Below the pieces are notes generated by a model. That model was not told where the DNA came from. It ran no database searches and was given only the letters and a program-made list of their open reading frames with translations. Shown here piece by piece: positions 4,594 through 12,007 of a stretch of 14,342 nt of DNA (positions are counted from its first letter, which is position 1; the number at the start of each line of letters is the position of its first letter). The stretch comes from JBPCRW01 sp050996405 (GTDB lineage Bacteria > Acidobacteriota > Blastocatellia > Pyrinomonadales > Pyrinomonadaceae). Where the stretch lies: NCBI GenBank assembly GCA_050996405.1, contig JBPCRW010000081.1, positions 1-14,342 of the forward strand. Direction: 5' to 3'. The position numbers and the translations under genes are program-made.

Positions 4594-6879
4594 ATGACCG
4601 AAAACAATTTTTTGAGTCTAATAATTTTCGCTCCGCTTCTCGGCGCGGTTATCAATTGGCTGTTCGGCAAAAAGATGAACAGCGAGCTTTTTAGCGGCGC
4701 GGTCGCCTGCGCGACAATCGGCATTTCAACCGTCATCGCGTTTATGATTTCGTTCGGAATCGGGACGGGGCAGACTGGCGCGTTGTTTGCCGAAAAACCG
4801 ATTCTCGACCATTTGTGGACGTGGATTCAGGTTGGAAATTTTCGCGCCGATTTCGGTTTGGGTGTTGATAGATTGTCGGGGATTTATGTTTGCTTTGTGA
4901 CGTTCGTCGGGCTTTTGATTCACGTTTTCACCATCGGTTATATGCACGGCGATAAAGGTTTTTATCGCTTTTTCGCGTATTTGAATTTGTTTATGTTCTC
5001 GATGCTGACGCTCATCCTTGCGGATAATTTTCTGCTGATGTTCGTCGGTTGGGAAGGCGTTGGTTTGTGTTCGTATTTGCTCATCGGCTATTACATCAAG
5101 CGCGACGAAGCGCGGCGGGCGGCGAAAAAAGCGTTTGTGATGAACCGCATCGGCGATTGGGGCGTGCTGATGGCGATGTTTTTGATTTTCACGCTCACGG
5201 GTTCGCTCTCGTTTTACGATAAAGTTGTTGACGGCGTGCCAGTCGCAAGTTCTTTAAATATTCTCGGACAAATGGCGCAAGAGCCGTTTGCGCTCGGCGC
5301 GATTGTCGCGGGCGGAATAACGAGCATCGCGGTTTTATTATTCATCGGCGCGACGGGAAAATCGGCGCAGATTCCGCTTTTCACGTGGCTGCCGGACGCG
5401 ATGGCTGGACCAACTCCGGTTTCGGCTTTGATTCACGCGGCGACAATGGTGACGGCAGGTGTTTATATGGTCGTGCGCTGCAACGGAATTTTTCAAAACG
5501 CGCCGACGGCAATGTTTATCGTGGCGATTATCGGCTGCGCGACGGCGATTTTCGCGGCAACCATCGGCTTGGCGCAGAACGACATCAAAAAAGTTCTCGC
5601 TTATTCAACCATCTCGCAACTTGGTTATATGTTTTTGGCGTGCGGAGTCGGCGCGTTTATCGCGGCGATTTTTCATGTGATGACGCACGCCTTTTTCAAA
5701 GCACTTTTATTTTTGGGTTCGGGTTCGGTCATTCACGGAATGAATCACGAACAGGATATGCGGCGCATGGGAAACCTGCGAAAATATATGCCGATTACGT
5801 TTATCACGATGATGGCGGGTTGGCTGGCGATTGCGGGCATCCCGATTTGGGCTGGCTTTTTCTCAAAGGACGAAATTCTTTACAAAACTTTTGCCGCGCC
5901 GAATCTGCCTGCGGGCTGGAACTATGTTTTGTGGAGCGTTGGTTTATTAACCGCAGTTTTGACGGCGGTTTATATGACGCGGTTAATGGTCATGACTTTT
6001 TTCGGAAGCGAAAGATTTCATCAGGAATTACCGACCGTCGAAAACGCGGACGAGCCTTCACGCGCCGAAGAAAACGCCTTTGCGACGGGCGACGCGAAGG
6101 ATGCAAAAGTTTCGCACGGACACGCGCATAATGAACACGATTCGGATGATTCGGCGCATGACGAACACGACGACGATGAAGAACATCATGAAATCGCGCC
6201 CGATTTCAAACCGCGCGAATCGCCCTGGACGATGACCGTTCCGCTGATTGCTTTAGCAATTCTCTCGACATTCGGCGGGCTGGTCGGCATTCCATACGCC
6301 ATCAGTTCGATTTTCGGCGCGGGCGACATCAATGTTTTTGAACGCACGCTCGAACCGATTATTGTCAAAGTCGGAGCGCGTCGTGAGCCGGAATTAAAAA
6401 ACCTGGAAGTTGTTTCAACTGAAAGAATCGTCAACGGTCGCGCCGAACCTATACAGACGGAAAATACCGCACCCGTTGGAAATGCCGAACACGCCGATAC
6501 AGGCACGGAACTGGCTCTCGCAGGTTTGTCCGTGATTCTGGCGTTGCTCGGAATTGCCGTCGGCTGGTTCGCGTTTATCGGAAATCCGCTCAAACAATTG
6601 CCGCAGATTCTTCAGGACAAATGGCGCGTTGACGAACTTTATAACGGCTATATTGTTGACCCGCTGACCAGATTTTCGCGCAAAGGTTTGTGGCAGGATT
6701 TCGATTTGGGCGTAATTGACGGCATCGTCAACGGCATCGGGCATTTCGTCGCCGCGCTCGGCAATGTCGCTCGCGGCGTTCAAGTCGGATTCGTTCGCAG
6801 CTACGCGGCGTTTATTCTGTTCGGCGCGTTGATTGTCATCGGATATTTTATTTATTACGGATTTAAGTTGATTGGGTAG
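4594..6879 (+). CDS. nuoL: NADH-quinone oxidoreductase subunit L (distal antiporter-like pump)
   Basis: NuoL (ND5 family) is the terminal antiporter-like proton-pumping subunit of complex I, with a lateral helix running back along the membrane arm. Key residues are visible: E154 in FVGWEGVGLCSYLLIGYY, K256 in GATGKSAQIPLFTWLPDAMA, H281 in ALIHAATMVTAG, H365/K369 in MTHAFFKALLFLGSGSVIHG, and K425/D426 in GFFSKDEIL. At 761 residues it is clearly longer than E. coli NuoL (613). The excess is in polar inserts at about residues 478-545 and 580-640, the first with a His/Asp/Glu-rich run (508-533). The C-terminus has the expected amphipathic and final membrane helices. The start is supported by the matching remnant at 4053. 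It lies directly downstream of hicA. Confidence 0.97.
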   Translation: MTENNFLSLIIFAPLLGAVINWLFGKKMNSELFSGAVACATIGISTVIAFMISFGIGTGQTGALFAEKPILDHLWTWIQVGNFRADFGLGVDRLSGIYVCFVTFVGLLIHVFTIGYMHGDKGFYRFFAYLNLFMFSMLTLILADNFLLMFVGWEGVGLCSYLLIGYYIKRDEARRAAKKAFVMNRIGDWGVLMAMFLIFTLTGSLSFYDKVVDGVPVASSLNILGQMAQEPFALGAIVAGGITSIAVLLFIGATGKSAQIPLFTWLPDAMAGPTPVSALIHAATMVTAGVYMVVRCNGIFQNAPTAMFIVAIIGCATAIFAATIGLAQNDIKKVLAYSTISQLGYMFLACGVGAFIAAIFHVMTHAFFKALLFLGSGSVIHGMNHEQDMRRMGNLRKYMPITFITMMAGWLAIAGIPIWAGFFSKDEILYKTFAAPNLPAGWNYVLWSVGLLTAVLTAVYMTRLMVMTFFGSERFHQELPTVENADEPSRAEENAFATGDAKDAKVSHGHAHNEHDSDDSAHDEHDDDEEHHEIAPDFKPRESPWTMTVPLIALAILSTFGGLVGIPYAISSIFGAGDINVFERTLEPIIVKVGARREPELKNLEVVSTERIVNGRAEPIQTENTAPVGNAEHADTGTELALAGLSVILALLGIAVGWFAFIGNPLKQLPQILQDKWRVDELYNGYIVDPLTRFSRKGLWQDFDLGVIDGIVNGIGHFVAALGNVARGVQVGFVRSYAAFILFGALIVIGYFIYYGFKLIG

Positions 6880-6884
6880 GTTTC

Positions 6885-6945
6885 GGTGGTCAGTGGTCGG
6901 TGGTCAGTTCTTTAACTCACCATTCACCATTCACCACTCATCACT
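6885..6945 (+). repeat. Degenerate heptamer inverted repeat between nuoL and nuoM
   Basis: The left side is made of GGTCAGT/GGTCGGT units (6885-6908). The right side is made of CTCACC, ATTCACC and ACTCATC units (6916-6945), the same family as the right arms at 1570 and 2221. Pairing between arms is imperfect because the left units carry TCA where the right side would need TGA. The element starts 5 nt after the nuoL stop and ends 6 nt before the nuoM ATG. It appears to be an older or recombined copy of the same repeat type. Confidence 0.8.
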
Positions 6946-6951
6946 AAAGAA

Positions 6952-8553
6952 ATGGATTTTATAAACGAAAATCTTTTAACAATTTTAATTCTGCTGCCCG
7001 TTTTCGGCGCGTTTGCGATAATCGCGCACGGAATTTTCGCGCGACCGGAAAGCCAGTTGAAATGGGTCACGTTCGGCTTTACGCTGCTCAATTTTCTGGT
7101 GTCGCTCGTTTTGCTTTTTGACAAAGGCGCGGCTTCGGCGAGCGGTTTTTTCTTTGAGAAAAATATTCCCTGGATTCGGGCGATAAACACGAATTATCAC
7201 ATCGGCGTTGATGGTTTGAGCGTTTGGCTGGTGATTTTGACGACATTCATTATGCCAATTTCGATTCTTTCGACGTGGAAGGCGGTTGAAAAATATCCAA
7301 CTGCTTTTTACGCTTTTCTGCTTCTTTTGGAAAGCGCGATGCTCGGCGTTTTCGTGTCCTTAGACTTGCTGGTTTTTTATCTGTTTTTTGAAGCGTCGCT
7401 CGTGCCGATGTTTTTTTTAATCGGCATTTGGGGTGGTCAAAATCGTATTTACGCGGCAGTCAAATTTTTTGTTTATACCGCGCTCGGCAGTTTGCTGATG
7501 CTGGCGGCGATAATCGGTTTATATTATTTGCAGGCGACGGCGACGGGCGTTGGCTCATTCGATTACGTCGTGCTTCTGGATTCTTTGAAAACGGGAAATC
7601 TGGTTTTAGCCGGAAACGCGGGCGCGCTTTTGTTCTGGGCGTTCGCGCTGGCGTTTCTGATTAAAGTTCCGGTTTTTCCATTTCACACCTGGCTGCCCGA
7701 CGCGCACACCGAAGCACCGACCGCCGGTTCGGTTATTTTAGCCGCCGTGATGCTCAAAATGGGAACTTACGGCTTGATGCGTTTCAATTTCGGTCTGTTT
7801 CCCGAAGCCTCGCGCGAATATGCATGGCTGTTTATTATTCTGGCGATTATCGGAATTATTTACGGCGCGCTGGTCGCAATGGTGCAGCCCGATATGAAAC
7901 GGCTCGTCGCGTATTCGTCGGTCGCGCATATGGGTTTCGTTATCTTGGGAATGTTTTCGTTCACCGAAATGGGAATGCAGGGCGCGCTGTATCAAATGCT
8001 CAATCACGGCGTTTCGACCGGCGCGTTATTTCTGCTCGTCGGATTTATTTACGAACGACGACATACGCGAGAGATTTCCGAATACGGCGGCTTGGCAAAT
8101 GTAATGCCGATTTACGCGACGCTTTTCGTTATTACCACAATGGCATCAATCGGACTTCCCTTTTTAAACGGCTTCGTCGGCGAATTTCTGACGATGATTG
8201 GAATGTGGACTTCGACCGCCGTCGCTCATCCGTATATCGCCGCGATGTTTGCCGGAACGGGCGTGATTTTCGCCGCCGTTTATATGCTCTGGCTAGTGCA
8301 GAGGGTTTTCTTCGGCAAGATTACAAACGCGAAAAACCGGACTTTGAAAGATTTAAGCTGGCGCGAAATCGGCTTGCTCGCGCCGATGCTCGTTCTGATG
8401 TTTTTGATGGGCGTTTATCCCGCGCCGTTTTTAAACCGTTCAAAAGAATCCGTCACGGCGATTCAGGAAAGAGTTGTCAAACAAGCGGGCGGCACAATTG
8501 AAAAAGCGGAAAACGAAAAATTGAAAACGGAAAATGCGAGTCCGCATTTCTAA
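6952..8553 (+). CDS. nuoM: NADH-quinone oxidoreductase subunit M (antiporter-like pump)
   Basis: NuoM (ND4 family) is the middle antiporter-like proton pump of complex I. The 533 residues are slightly longer than the E. coli protein. Landmarks are E147 in FYLFFEASLVPMFFLIGIWG, K238 in FLIKVPVFPFHTWLPDAHTE, the following APTAGSVILAAVMLKMGTYG, and LVAYSSVAHMGFVILG. These give the conserved Glu/Lys pair in broken helices that drives pumping. About 14 membrane helices are expected. The last 20 residues (after about 513) are polar and rich in E, K and N; the underlying DNA is A-rich and includes a short hairpin over the stop codon, so this tail may be recently remodelled. The ATG at 6952 follows CTAAAGAA, the leader seen before other nuo genes. 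nuoN starts 15 nt downstream. Confidence 0.97.
   Translation: MDFINENLLTILILLPVFGAFAIIAHGIFARPESQLKWVTFGFTLLNFLVSLVLLFDKGAASASGFFFEKNIPWIRAINTNYHIGVDGLSVWLVILTTFIMPISILSTWKAVEKYPTAFYAFLLLLESAMLGVFVSLDLLVFYLFFEASLVPMFFLIGIWGGQNRIYAAVKFFVYTALGSLLMLAAIIGLYYLQATATGVGSFDYVVLLDSLKTGNLVLAGNAGALLFWAFALAFLIKVPVFPFHTWLPDAHTEAPTAGSVILAAVMLKMGTYGLMRFNFGLFPEASREYAWLFIILAIIGIIYGALVAMVQPDMKRLVAYSSVAHMGFVILGMFSFTEMGMQGALYQMLNHGVSTGALFLLVGFIYERRHTREISEYGGLANVMPIYATLFVITTMASIGLPFLNGFVGEFLTMIGMWTSTAVAHPYIAAMFAGTGVIFAAVYMLWLVQRVFFGKITNAKNRTLKDLSWREIGLLAPMLVLMFLMGVYPAPFLNRSKESVTAIQERVVKQAGGTIEKAENEKLKTENASPHF
8532..8549 (+). other. Short hairpin at the nuoM 3' end
   Basis: AAATGCG at 8532-8538 and CGCATTT at 8543-8549 form a 7-bp stem with a 4-nt loop, ending just before the nuoM stop codon (8551-8553). 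It lies at the end of an A-rich stretch coding EKLKTEN. No T run follows, so it is not a standard terminator. It could affect 3' end stability or nuoN translation; this is inference. Confidence 0.4.
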
Positions 8554-8568
8554 ATTTCCATTATCAAA

Positions 8569-10116
8569 ATGAACACAATATTTTTAGAAAAACTAGTTGC
8601 TCCCAACACAAATTTGCAAATCATTCTGCCGGAGATTATCGTCGCCGTCGCCGGAATTATCGTAATGATTTACGACAGTTTCGCGCCGACGCAAAGAAAA
8701 GTTACCGGCGTGATTTCGCTTGCAGGTTTGGTAATTGCTGCCGTTGCGCTTTTTTGGCTCGGCACGAGCGGCGCGCCTGCTGCGACGTGGAGCGGAATGA
8801 TTGCGCTCGACGGTTTGCGGTTCAGTTTTTCGTTTGTTTTTCTGCTCGTGACGGCACTGACGATTTTAATTTCGACGGTCTGGGTCGAACGCGAAAATGT
8901 TCCGGTCGGCGAATATCACGCGATGCTGATGTTTGCGACGGTCGGAATGCTTTTAATGAGTTCGGGCAACGATTTGGTGATTCTTTTTCTCGGACTCGAA
9001 ACGCTTTCGATTGCGACGTATGTCATGGCGGGTTTGCGAAAAACCGATTTACGTTCAAACGAATCTTCGATGAAATATTTTATTCTGGGTTCGTTCGCGT
9101 CGGCGTTTCTGCTTTACGGAATGGCTCTCGTTTACGGCGCGACCGGCACGACAAACATCGCGGAAATTGCCGCCCGCATCGCCAATCCGAATTTTCCGGC
9201 TCTGCTTTTAGTCGGCGGTGCGATGCTGATAATCGGTTTCGGCTTTAAGGCGGCGGCTGTTCCGTTTCACGTCTGGACACCGGACGTTTATGAAGGCGCG
9301 CCGACTCCGGTGATGGCGTTTATGTCGGCGGGTCCGAAAGCGGCGGCGTTTGCATCTTTTGTGCGCGTGTTTGTTCTCGGCTTTCCGTTGATTGCCGGAG
9401 CGCAAGCCGCCGGTTATCTGCACGATTCCTGGATTACGGCTTTGACTGTGATGGCGATGCTGACGATGACCATCGGCAATATCGCGGCGATTGTGCAGAA
9501 CAATGTCAAGCGAATGCTGGCATATTCGTCAATCGCGCATGCGGGCTACGCGATGGTCGGATTTATCGGTGCGGGAATGGCTTTGACCGCCGACAAACGC
9601 GACGAAGCGATTGCGTCCGTCGCGTTTTATATGCTGACTTATGCTGTCACAAATCTCGGCGCGCTGGCGATTGTCACTCTGCTCGGACAGAAAAACGACC
9701 GCCGCACCGAGTTTGAAGATTACAACGGCATCGGATTTCGCTCGCCCGTTCTGGCATTCGCGCTGTCGCTGTTTATGCTTTCGCTTTTAGGCTTGCCGCT
9801 GACCGCCGGATTTATGGGCAAAGTAATGGTTTTCCGCCCCGCGCTCGAAGCCGGAAATTCGTTATTGACACTTTTAGTCGTCGTTGCCGTCGTCAATACG
9901 GCAATTTCCGCTTATTACTATTTGCGTTTAATCGTCGTGATGTTCTTCCGCGAGAGAGTTTCCGAATGGATTGCGCCGAAAATTCCGGCGGCTCTGGCGG
10001 CGGTTTTGGTGATTACCGTCGTCGGCGTGTTTTACTTGGGAATTTTCAGCGAAGGAATTTTGGACAGATTTAAAAGCGCACCCGTAAAAGTAGTTGTTCA
10101 AGCGGAAAATCATTAG
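8569..10116 (+). CDS. nuoN: NADH-quinone oxidoreductase subunit N (antiporter-like pump)
   Basis: NuoN (ND2 family) is the antiporter-like subunit closest to NuoK and the last gene of the nuo series here. The length of 515 residues is near the usual bacterial size. Functional residues are E144 in LFLGLETLSIATYVMAG, K227 in GFGFKAAAVPFHVWTPDVYE, and K257 in MSAGPKAAAF. The segment VKRMLAYSSIAHAGYAMVGF is the conserved helix after the second broken helix. About 14 membrane helices are expected. The ATG at 8569 lacks a clear Shine-Dalgarno site, but the family's N-terminal pattern NLQIILPEIIVAVAGIIVMI follows it within 16 residues. It probably shares a transcript with nuoM (15-nt gap). A large nested palindrome follows it. 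Confidence 0.97.
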   Translation: MNTIFLEKLVAPNTNLQIILPEIIVAVAGIIVMIYDSFAPTQRKVTGVISLAGLVIAAVALFWLGTSGAPAATWSGMIALDGLRFSFSFVFLLVTALTILISTVWVERENVPVGEYHAMLMFATVGMLLMSSGNDLVILFLGLETLSIATYVMAGLRKTDLRSNESSMKYFILGSFASAFLLYGMALVYGATGTTNIAEIAARIANPNFPALLLVGGAMLIIGFGFKAAAVPFHVWTPDVYEGAPTPVMAFMSAGPKAAAFASFVRVFVLGFPLIAGAQAAGYLHDSWITALTVMAMLTMTIGNIAAIVQNNVKRMLAYSSIAHAGYAMVGFIGAGMALTADKRDEAIASVAFYMLTYAVTNLGALAIVTLLGQKNDRRTEFEDYNGIGFRSPVLAFALSLFMLSLLGLPLTAGFMGKVMVFRPALEAGNSLLTLLVVVAVVNTAISAYYYLRLIVVMFFRERVSEWIAPKIPAALAAVLVITVVGVFYLGIFSEGILDRFKSAPVKVVVQAENH

Positions 10117-10127
10117 CAATAAATTAG

Positions 10128-10245
10128 TTAATGGTAAGTGGTAAGCGGAAACACGCTACGCACGTAAGTGTGTCTTTTGCGTCCTTACGTGCGTAGCGTG
10201 TTTCCGCATTTATAAAACAATTCTGTCCGGTTACTTACCATTAAC
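10128..10245 (+). repeat. Outer inverted repeat of a nested palindromic element after nuoN
   Basis: GTTAATGGTAAG at 10128-10139 is the exact reverse complement of CTTACCATTAAC at 10234-10245. The outer arms use the same heptamer style (GGTAAGT, GGTAAGC) as the nuo spacers at 1519, 2170 and 6885. The right arm ends 3 nt before the next ATG. Inside it lies a second, unrelated perfect palindrome (10145-10207), plus 26 nt of unpaired A/T-rich sequence on the right. Confidence 0.88.
10145..10207 (+). repeat. Perfect 24-bp inverted repeat nested in the heptamer element
   Basis: The arms 10145-10168 and 10184-10207 are exact reverse complements over 24 bp. The left arm starts GCGGAAACACGCTACGCACG. 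The loop is 15 nt and T/G-rich (TGTGTCTTTTGCGTC). The arms are GC-richer than the heptamer arms around them, which suggests a separate short palindromic element placed inside a heptamer repeat. As RNA it would form a very stable stem, but the downstream sequence (ATTTATAAAAC) lacks a proper T tract. It may protect the 3' end of the nuo mRNA or reduce read-through. Confidence 0.92.
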
Positions 10246-10248
10246 AGT

Positions 10249-10725
10249 ATGGATATTGCCGCCGAGATTCGGGAAAAATTACAGGAAAATTGGCTGCCGG
10301 AAATTTACCGTCAAAAAATTCGCAGTTTGCGAACGCGCGCTTTTCGTCTCGATGTCGAACCGCGTGAAAATAAAACCGAGATTCAGCACACGCTTTTGGG
10401 CGTTGAATTAAAAGTTGAAAAAAAACGCATCGCCTGCCCGGATTTATCAACCGCCAGATATTTACAAATTTTCGCGCGGCTCGGCTGCAATGAAATCGCC
10501 GTGCCGTATGACATCACAAAAATTTCGCATCTGGCGGACGAACTCGAATCTTCACGGCAGAAAATTCTGCTTCTGCTTGACGAAATCGCCAAAGAAAAAA
10601 CGAATTCTGCCAAAAGCCGCCGGCGTTCCGGTTTGATAAAAGAAATCCGCAGAGAGTTAGATGAAATCGGCGCGGGCGAAAAAATTCCGCAGTTTAAACA
10701 AACCACCAAACAACGCTCCGACTAA
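10249..10725 (+). CDS. Hypothetical helical protein of 158 residues
   Basis: The family is not recognised. The protein is soluble: no signal peptide and no membrane helix. The N-terminal third (IREKLQENWLPEIYRQKIRS) is basic and helical. The middle (residues 43-95) mixes strands and helices: HTLLGVELKVEKKRIACPDL, then STARYLQIFARLGCNEIAVP. The C-terminal part is mostly charged helix (HLADELESSRQKILLLLDEI, then a basic SAKSRRRSGLIKEIRRELDE) and could form a coiled coil or bind nucleic acid. The ATG at 10249 sits 3 nt after a strong hairpin. No other start gives a better context. It lies between nuoN and the glutamine amidotransferase-like gene and may be transcribed with either. Codon use resembles the neighbours, so a real gene is likely even without a function. 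Confidence 0.7.
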   Translation: MDIAAEIREKLQENWLPEIYRQKIRSLRTRAFRLDVEPRENKTEIQHTLLGVELKVEKKRIACPDLSTARYLQIFARLGCNEIAVPYDITKISHLADELESSRQKILLLLDEIAKEKTNSAKSRRRSGLIKEIRRELDEIGAGEKIPQFKQTTKQRSD

Positions 10726-10761
10726 AAATTTTTCTCGAAATATGTTAAATTTTTAAGAAGT

Positions 10762-10781
10762 CGAAACATCAAATTGTTTCG
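10762..10781 (+). other. Small hairpin before the amidotransferase-like gene
   Basis: CGAAACA (10762-10768) pairs with TGTTTCG (10775-10781) over a 6-nt loop. An A/T-rich stretch follows up to ATG 10795. It could be a weak terminator for the gene before it or a leader structure. It also covers the alternative TTG start at 10774, which makes that start less likely. Confidence 0.35.
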
Positions 10782-10794
10782 GATTAAATTTATT

Positions 10795-11724
10795 ATGTTT
10801 GAGACAACCACAGTAAAACTCGAAGCCGAACCGCTTCCCTTTCCGTTTAATAAACGCGCCTTTTGCCGTTACGAACCGATTGAGAAAAGAATCAATCACG
10901 CGAAAGTTTTAATCGTCAACGACCTGCTACGCTACAAAGAAGATTTGTCAGATTTAGCTAAATCTGAATGGAACGGCACGAGCGAAAGCAAGTTGAATTT
11001 TGAACGAAAAATTTCGCAAATGGCTTGCAGCAATATCGCCAATAATATTTTGCGGCTGGTGAAAAATCCGAAAACTTTGACCGCGCATCTTTCGGAAATC
11101 GCGGAAGCGGCAAAAGCCTTTAAACCCGATGCGATTGTGATGAGCGGAACGCTTTCGGATTTCGATTATTACAATCCGGCGCATCTCGAAAAATTTGCCG
11201 AATTTATCAAACGCACAAAAATTCCCGTGCTGGCGATTTGCGGCGCGCATCAACTCGTCGGAGAAGCGTTCGGCGCGAAACTGACGACGCTCGACAATCT
11301 CGCGCCCGCAGAAAAACGTGCGAATCGGATAGTCGAATATCAATATCGTTTTATCAAAATCACGGACGACTCAGACCCGATTTTCGCGGGCGTGGCAGGA
11401 AGCGGCGACACGCGCGAAAGCCGCGTCTGGCAGGATTACACTCTGGAAGACGACATTTTGCGCGTCTGGCAAAATCACGGGCTTCAGGTCGAAGGCGTTC
11501 CCGCAGGCTTTAAACTGCTGGCGACATCTTACCTGTGCAAAAATCAAATGATGGTCAAAAATTCCGGCGGGCAATTGATTTACTCCGTCCAGTTTCATCT
11601 GGAAAAATCTTTTGAAGACTGGTCGAAAAACCCTACGCGATGGGAACATCCGAACGAATCGCGCGATGGACGCATTCTGTTCGAGAGTTTTCTAAAACTC
11701 GCTTTACGGCATAATAAAAGGTGA
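10795..11724 (+). CDS. Class I glutamine amidotransferase-like protein, specificity unknown
   Basis: The C-terminal two thirds match the class I GATase fold. Counting from ATG 10795, the nucleophile elbow is IPVLAICGAHQLVGEAFGAK with C149. The catalytic His-x-Glu pair is H268 and E270 in YSVQFHLEKSFEDW. DAIVMSGTLSDFDYYNP (about 112-128) fits the loop that in GATases shapes the oxyanion region. These domains release ammonia from glutamine, or in variants hydrolyse gamma-glutamyl bonds. No synthetase domain is attached; the first 90 residues are a helical extension that I do not recognise. An upstream TTG at 10774 would add seven residues, but the ATG is the simpler start; neither has a clear ribosome site. 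A strong terminator follows at 11751. GuaA-, PuuD- or GlxA-like roles cannot be separated from the sequence alone. Confidence 0.82.
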   Translation: MFETTTVKLEAEPLPFPFNKRAFCRYEPIEKRINHAKVLIVNDLLRYKEDLSDLAKSEWNGTSESKLNFERKISQMACSNIANNILRLVKNPKTLTAHLSEIAEAAKAFKPDAIVMSGTLSDFDYYNPAHLEKFAEFIKRTKIPVLAICGAHQLVGEAFGAKLTTLDNLAPAEKRANRIVEYQYRFIKITDDSDPIFAGVAGSGDTRESRVWQDYTLEDDILRVWQNHGLQVEGVPAGFKLLATSYLCKNQMMVKNSGGQLIYSVQFHLEKSFEDWSKNPTRWEHPNESRDGRILFESFLKLALRHNKR

Positions 11725-11750
11725 ATTAATTTCAATTTTTCAAACCGATT

Positions 11751-11793
11751 ACCGCGAATTATAATGTTTAACTATAATTCGCGGTAATTTTTT
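11751..11793 (+). terminator. Rho-independent terminator after the amidotransferase-like gene
   Basis: ACCGCGAATTATA (11751-11763) is perfectly complementary to TATAATTCGCGGT (11773-11785). The loop is 9 nt, and AATTTTTT follows directly (11786-11793). The stem, loop and T tract have the classical form. It separates the nuo/amidotransferase region from the next transcription unit. Confidence 0.88.
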
Positions 11794-11854
11794 ACGCGGA
11801 ATTTTGGTTTAAATAAAAAAGTTCGCCAAAACCAATAATAAGTTTTGGATTCTA

Positions 11855-11884
11855 TTGACTTTCAACTAATAATTAAGCTATAAA
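11855..11884 (+). promoter_or_regulatory. Sigma-70-type promoter for the four-helix membrane protein gene
   Basis: TTGACT at 11855-11860 and TATAAA at 11879-11884 are separated by 18 bp. Both boxes are one base from consensus (TTGACA, TATAAT). Transcription would start near 11891, giving a leader of about 115 nt before the ATG at 12008. It lies just after the terminator at 11751. Confidence 0.65.
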
Positions 11885-11913
11885 AGCTCAATGCAACACG
11901 AAATTAGGGGTCG

Positions 11914-11966
11914 TCTTCTTGCAAGAAGATTCCTGCTAACTTAAACTTCGATGAAAATTTTTCATC
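11914..11966 (+). promoter_or_regulatory. Structured leader region with two small inverted repeats
   Basis: TCTTCTTGCAAGAAGA at 11914-11929 is a perfect 16-bp palindrome. GATGAAA (11950-11956) pairs with TTTCATC (11960-11966) over a 3-nt loop. Both lie in the predicted leader between the promoter and the strong Shine-Dalgarno site. The first could be a dimeric repressor site or an RNA hairpin; no known riboswitch pattern is recognised. Confidence 0.4.
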
Positions 11967-12007
11967 AAACTGTTTTCAAATTCAGAATTACTGCTTAGGG
12001 AGGAAAA

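Noticed and set aside
5385..6131. Plus-strand open frame of 248 codons inside nuoL
   Set aside because: Out of phase with NuoL, Arg/Gly/Asp-rich and without domains, while the NuoL frame carries all catalytic residues. The same applies to the frame at 7824-8501 in nuoM.
10145..10207. Intrinsic terminator after nuoN
   Set aside because: The stem is very strong, but no T tract follows; it is followed by ATTTATAAAAC. Kept as a palindromic repeat.
10774..10797. TTG 10774 as start of the amidotransferase-like gene
   Set aside because: No Shine-Dalgarno site at usable distance and the codon lies beside a hairpin arm; ATG 10795 is preferred, though not proven.
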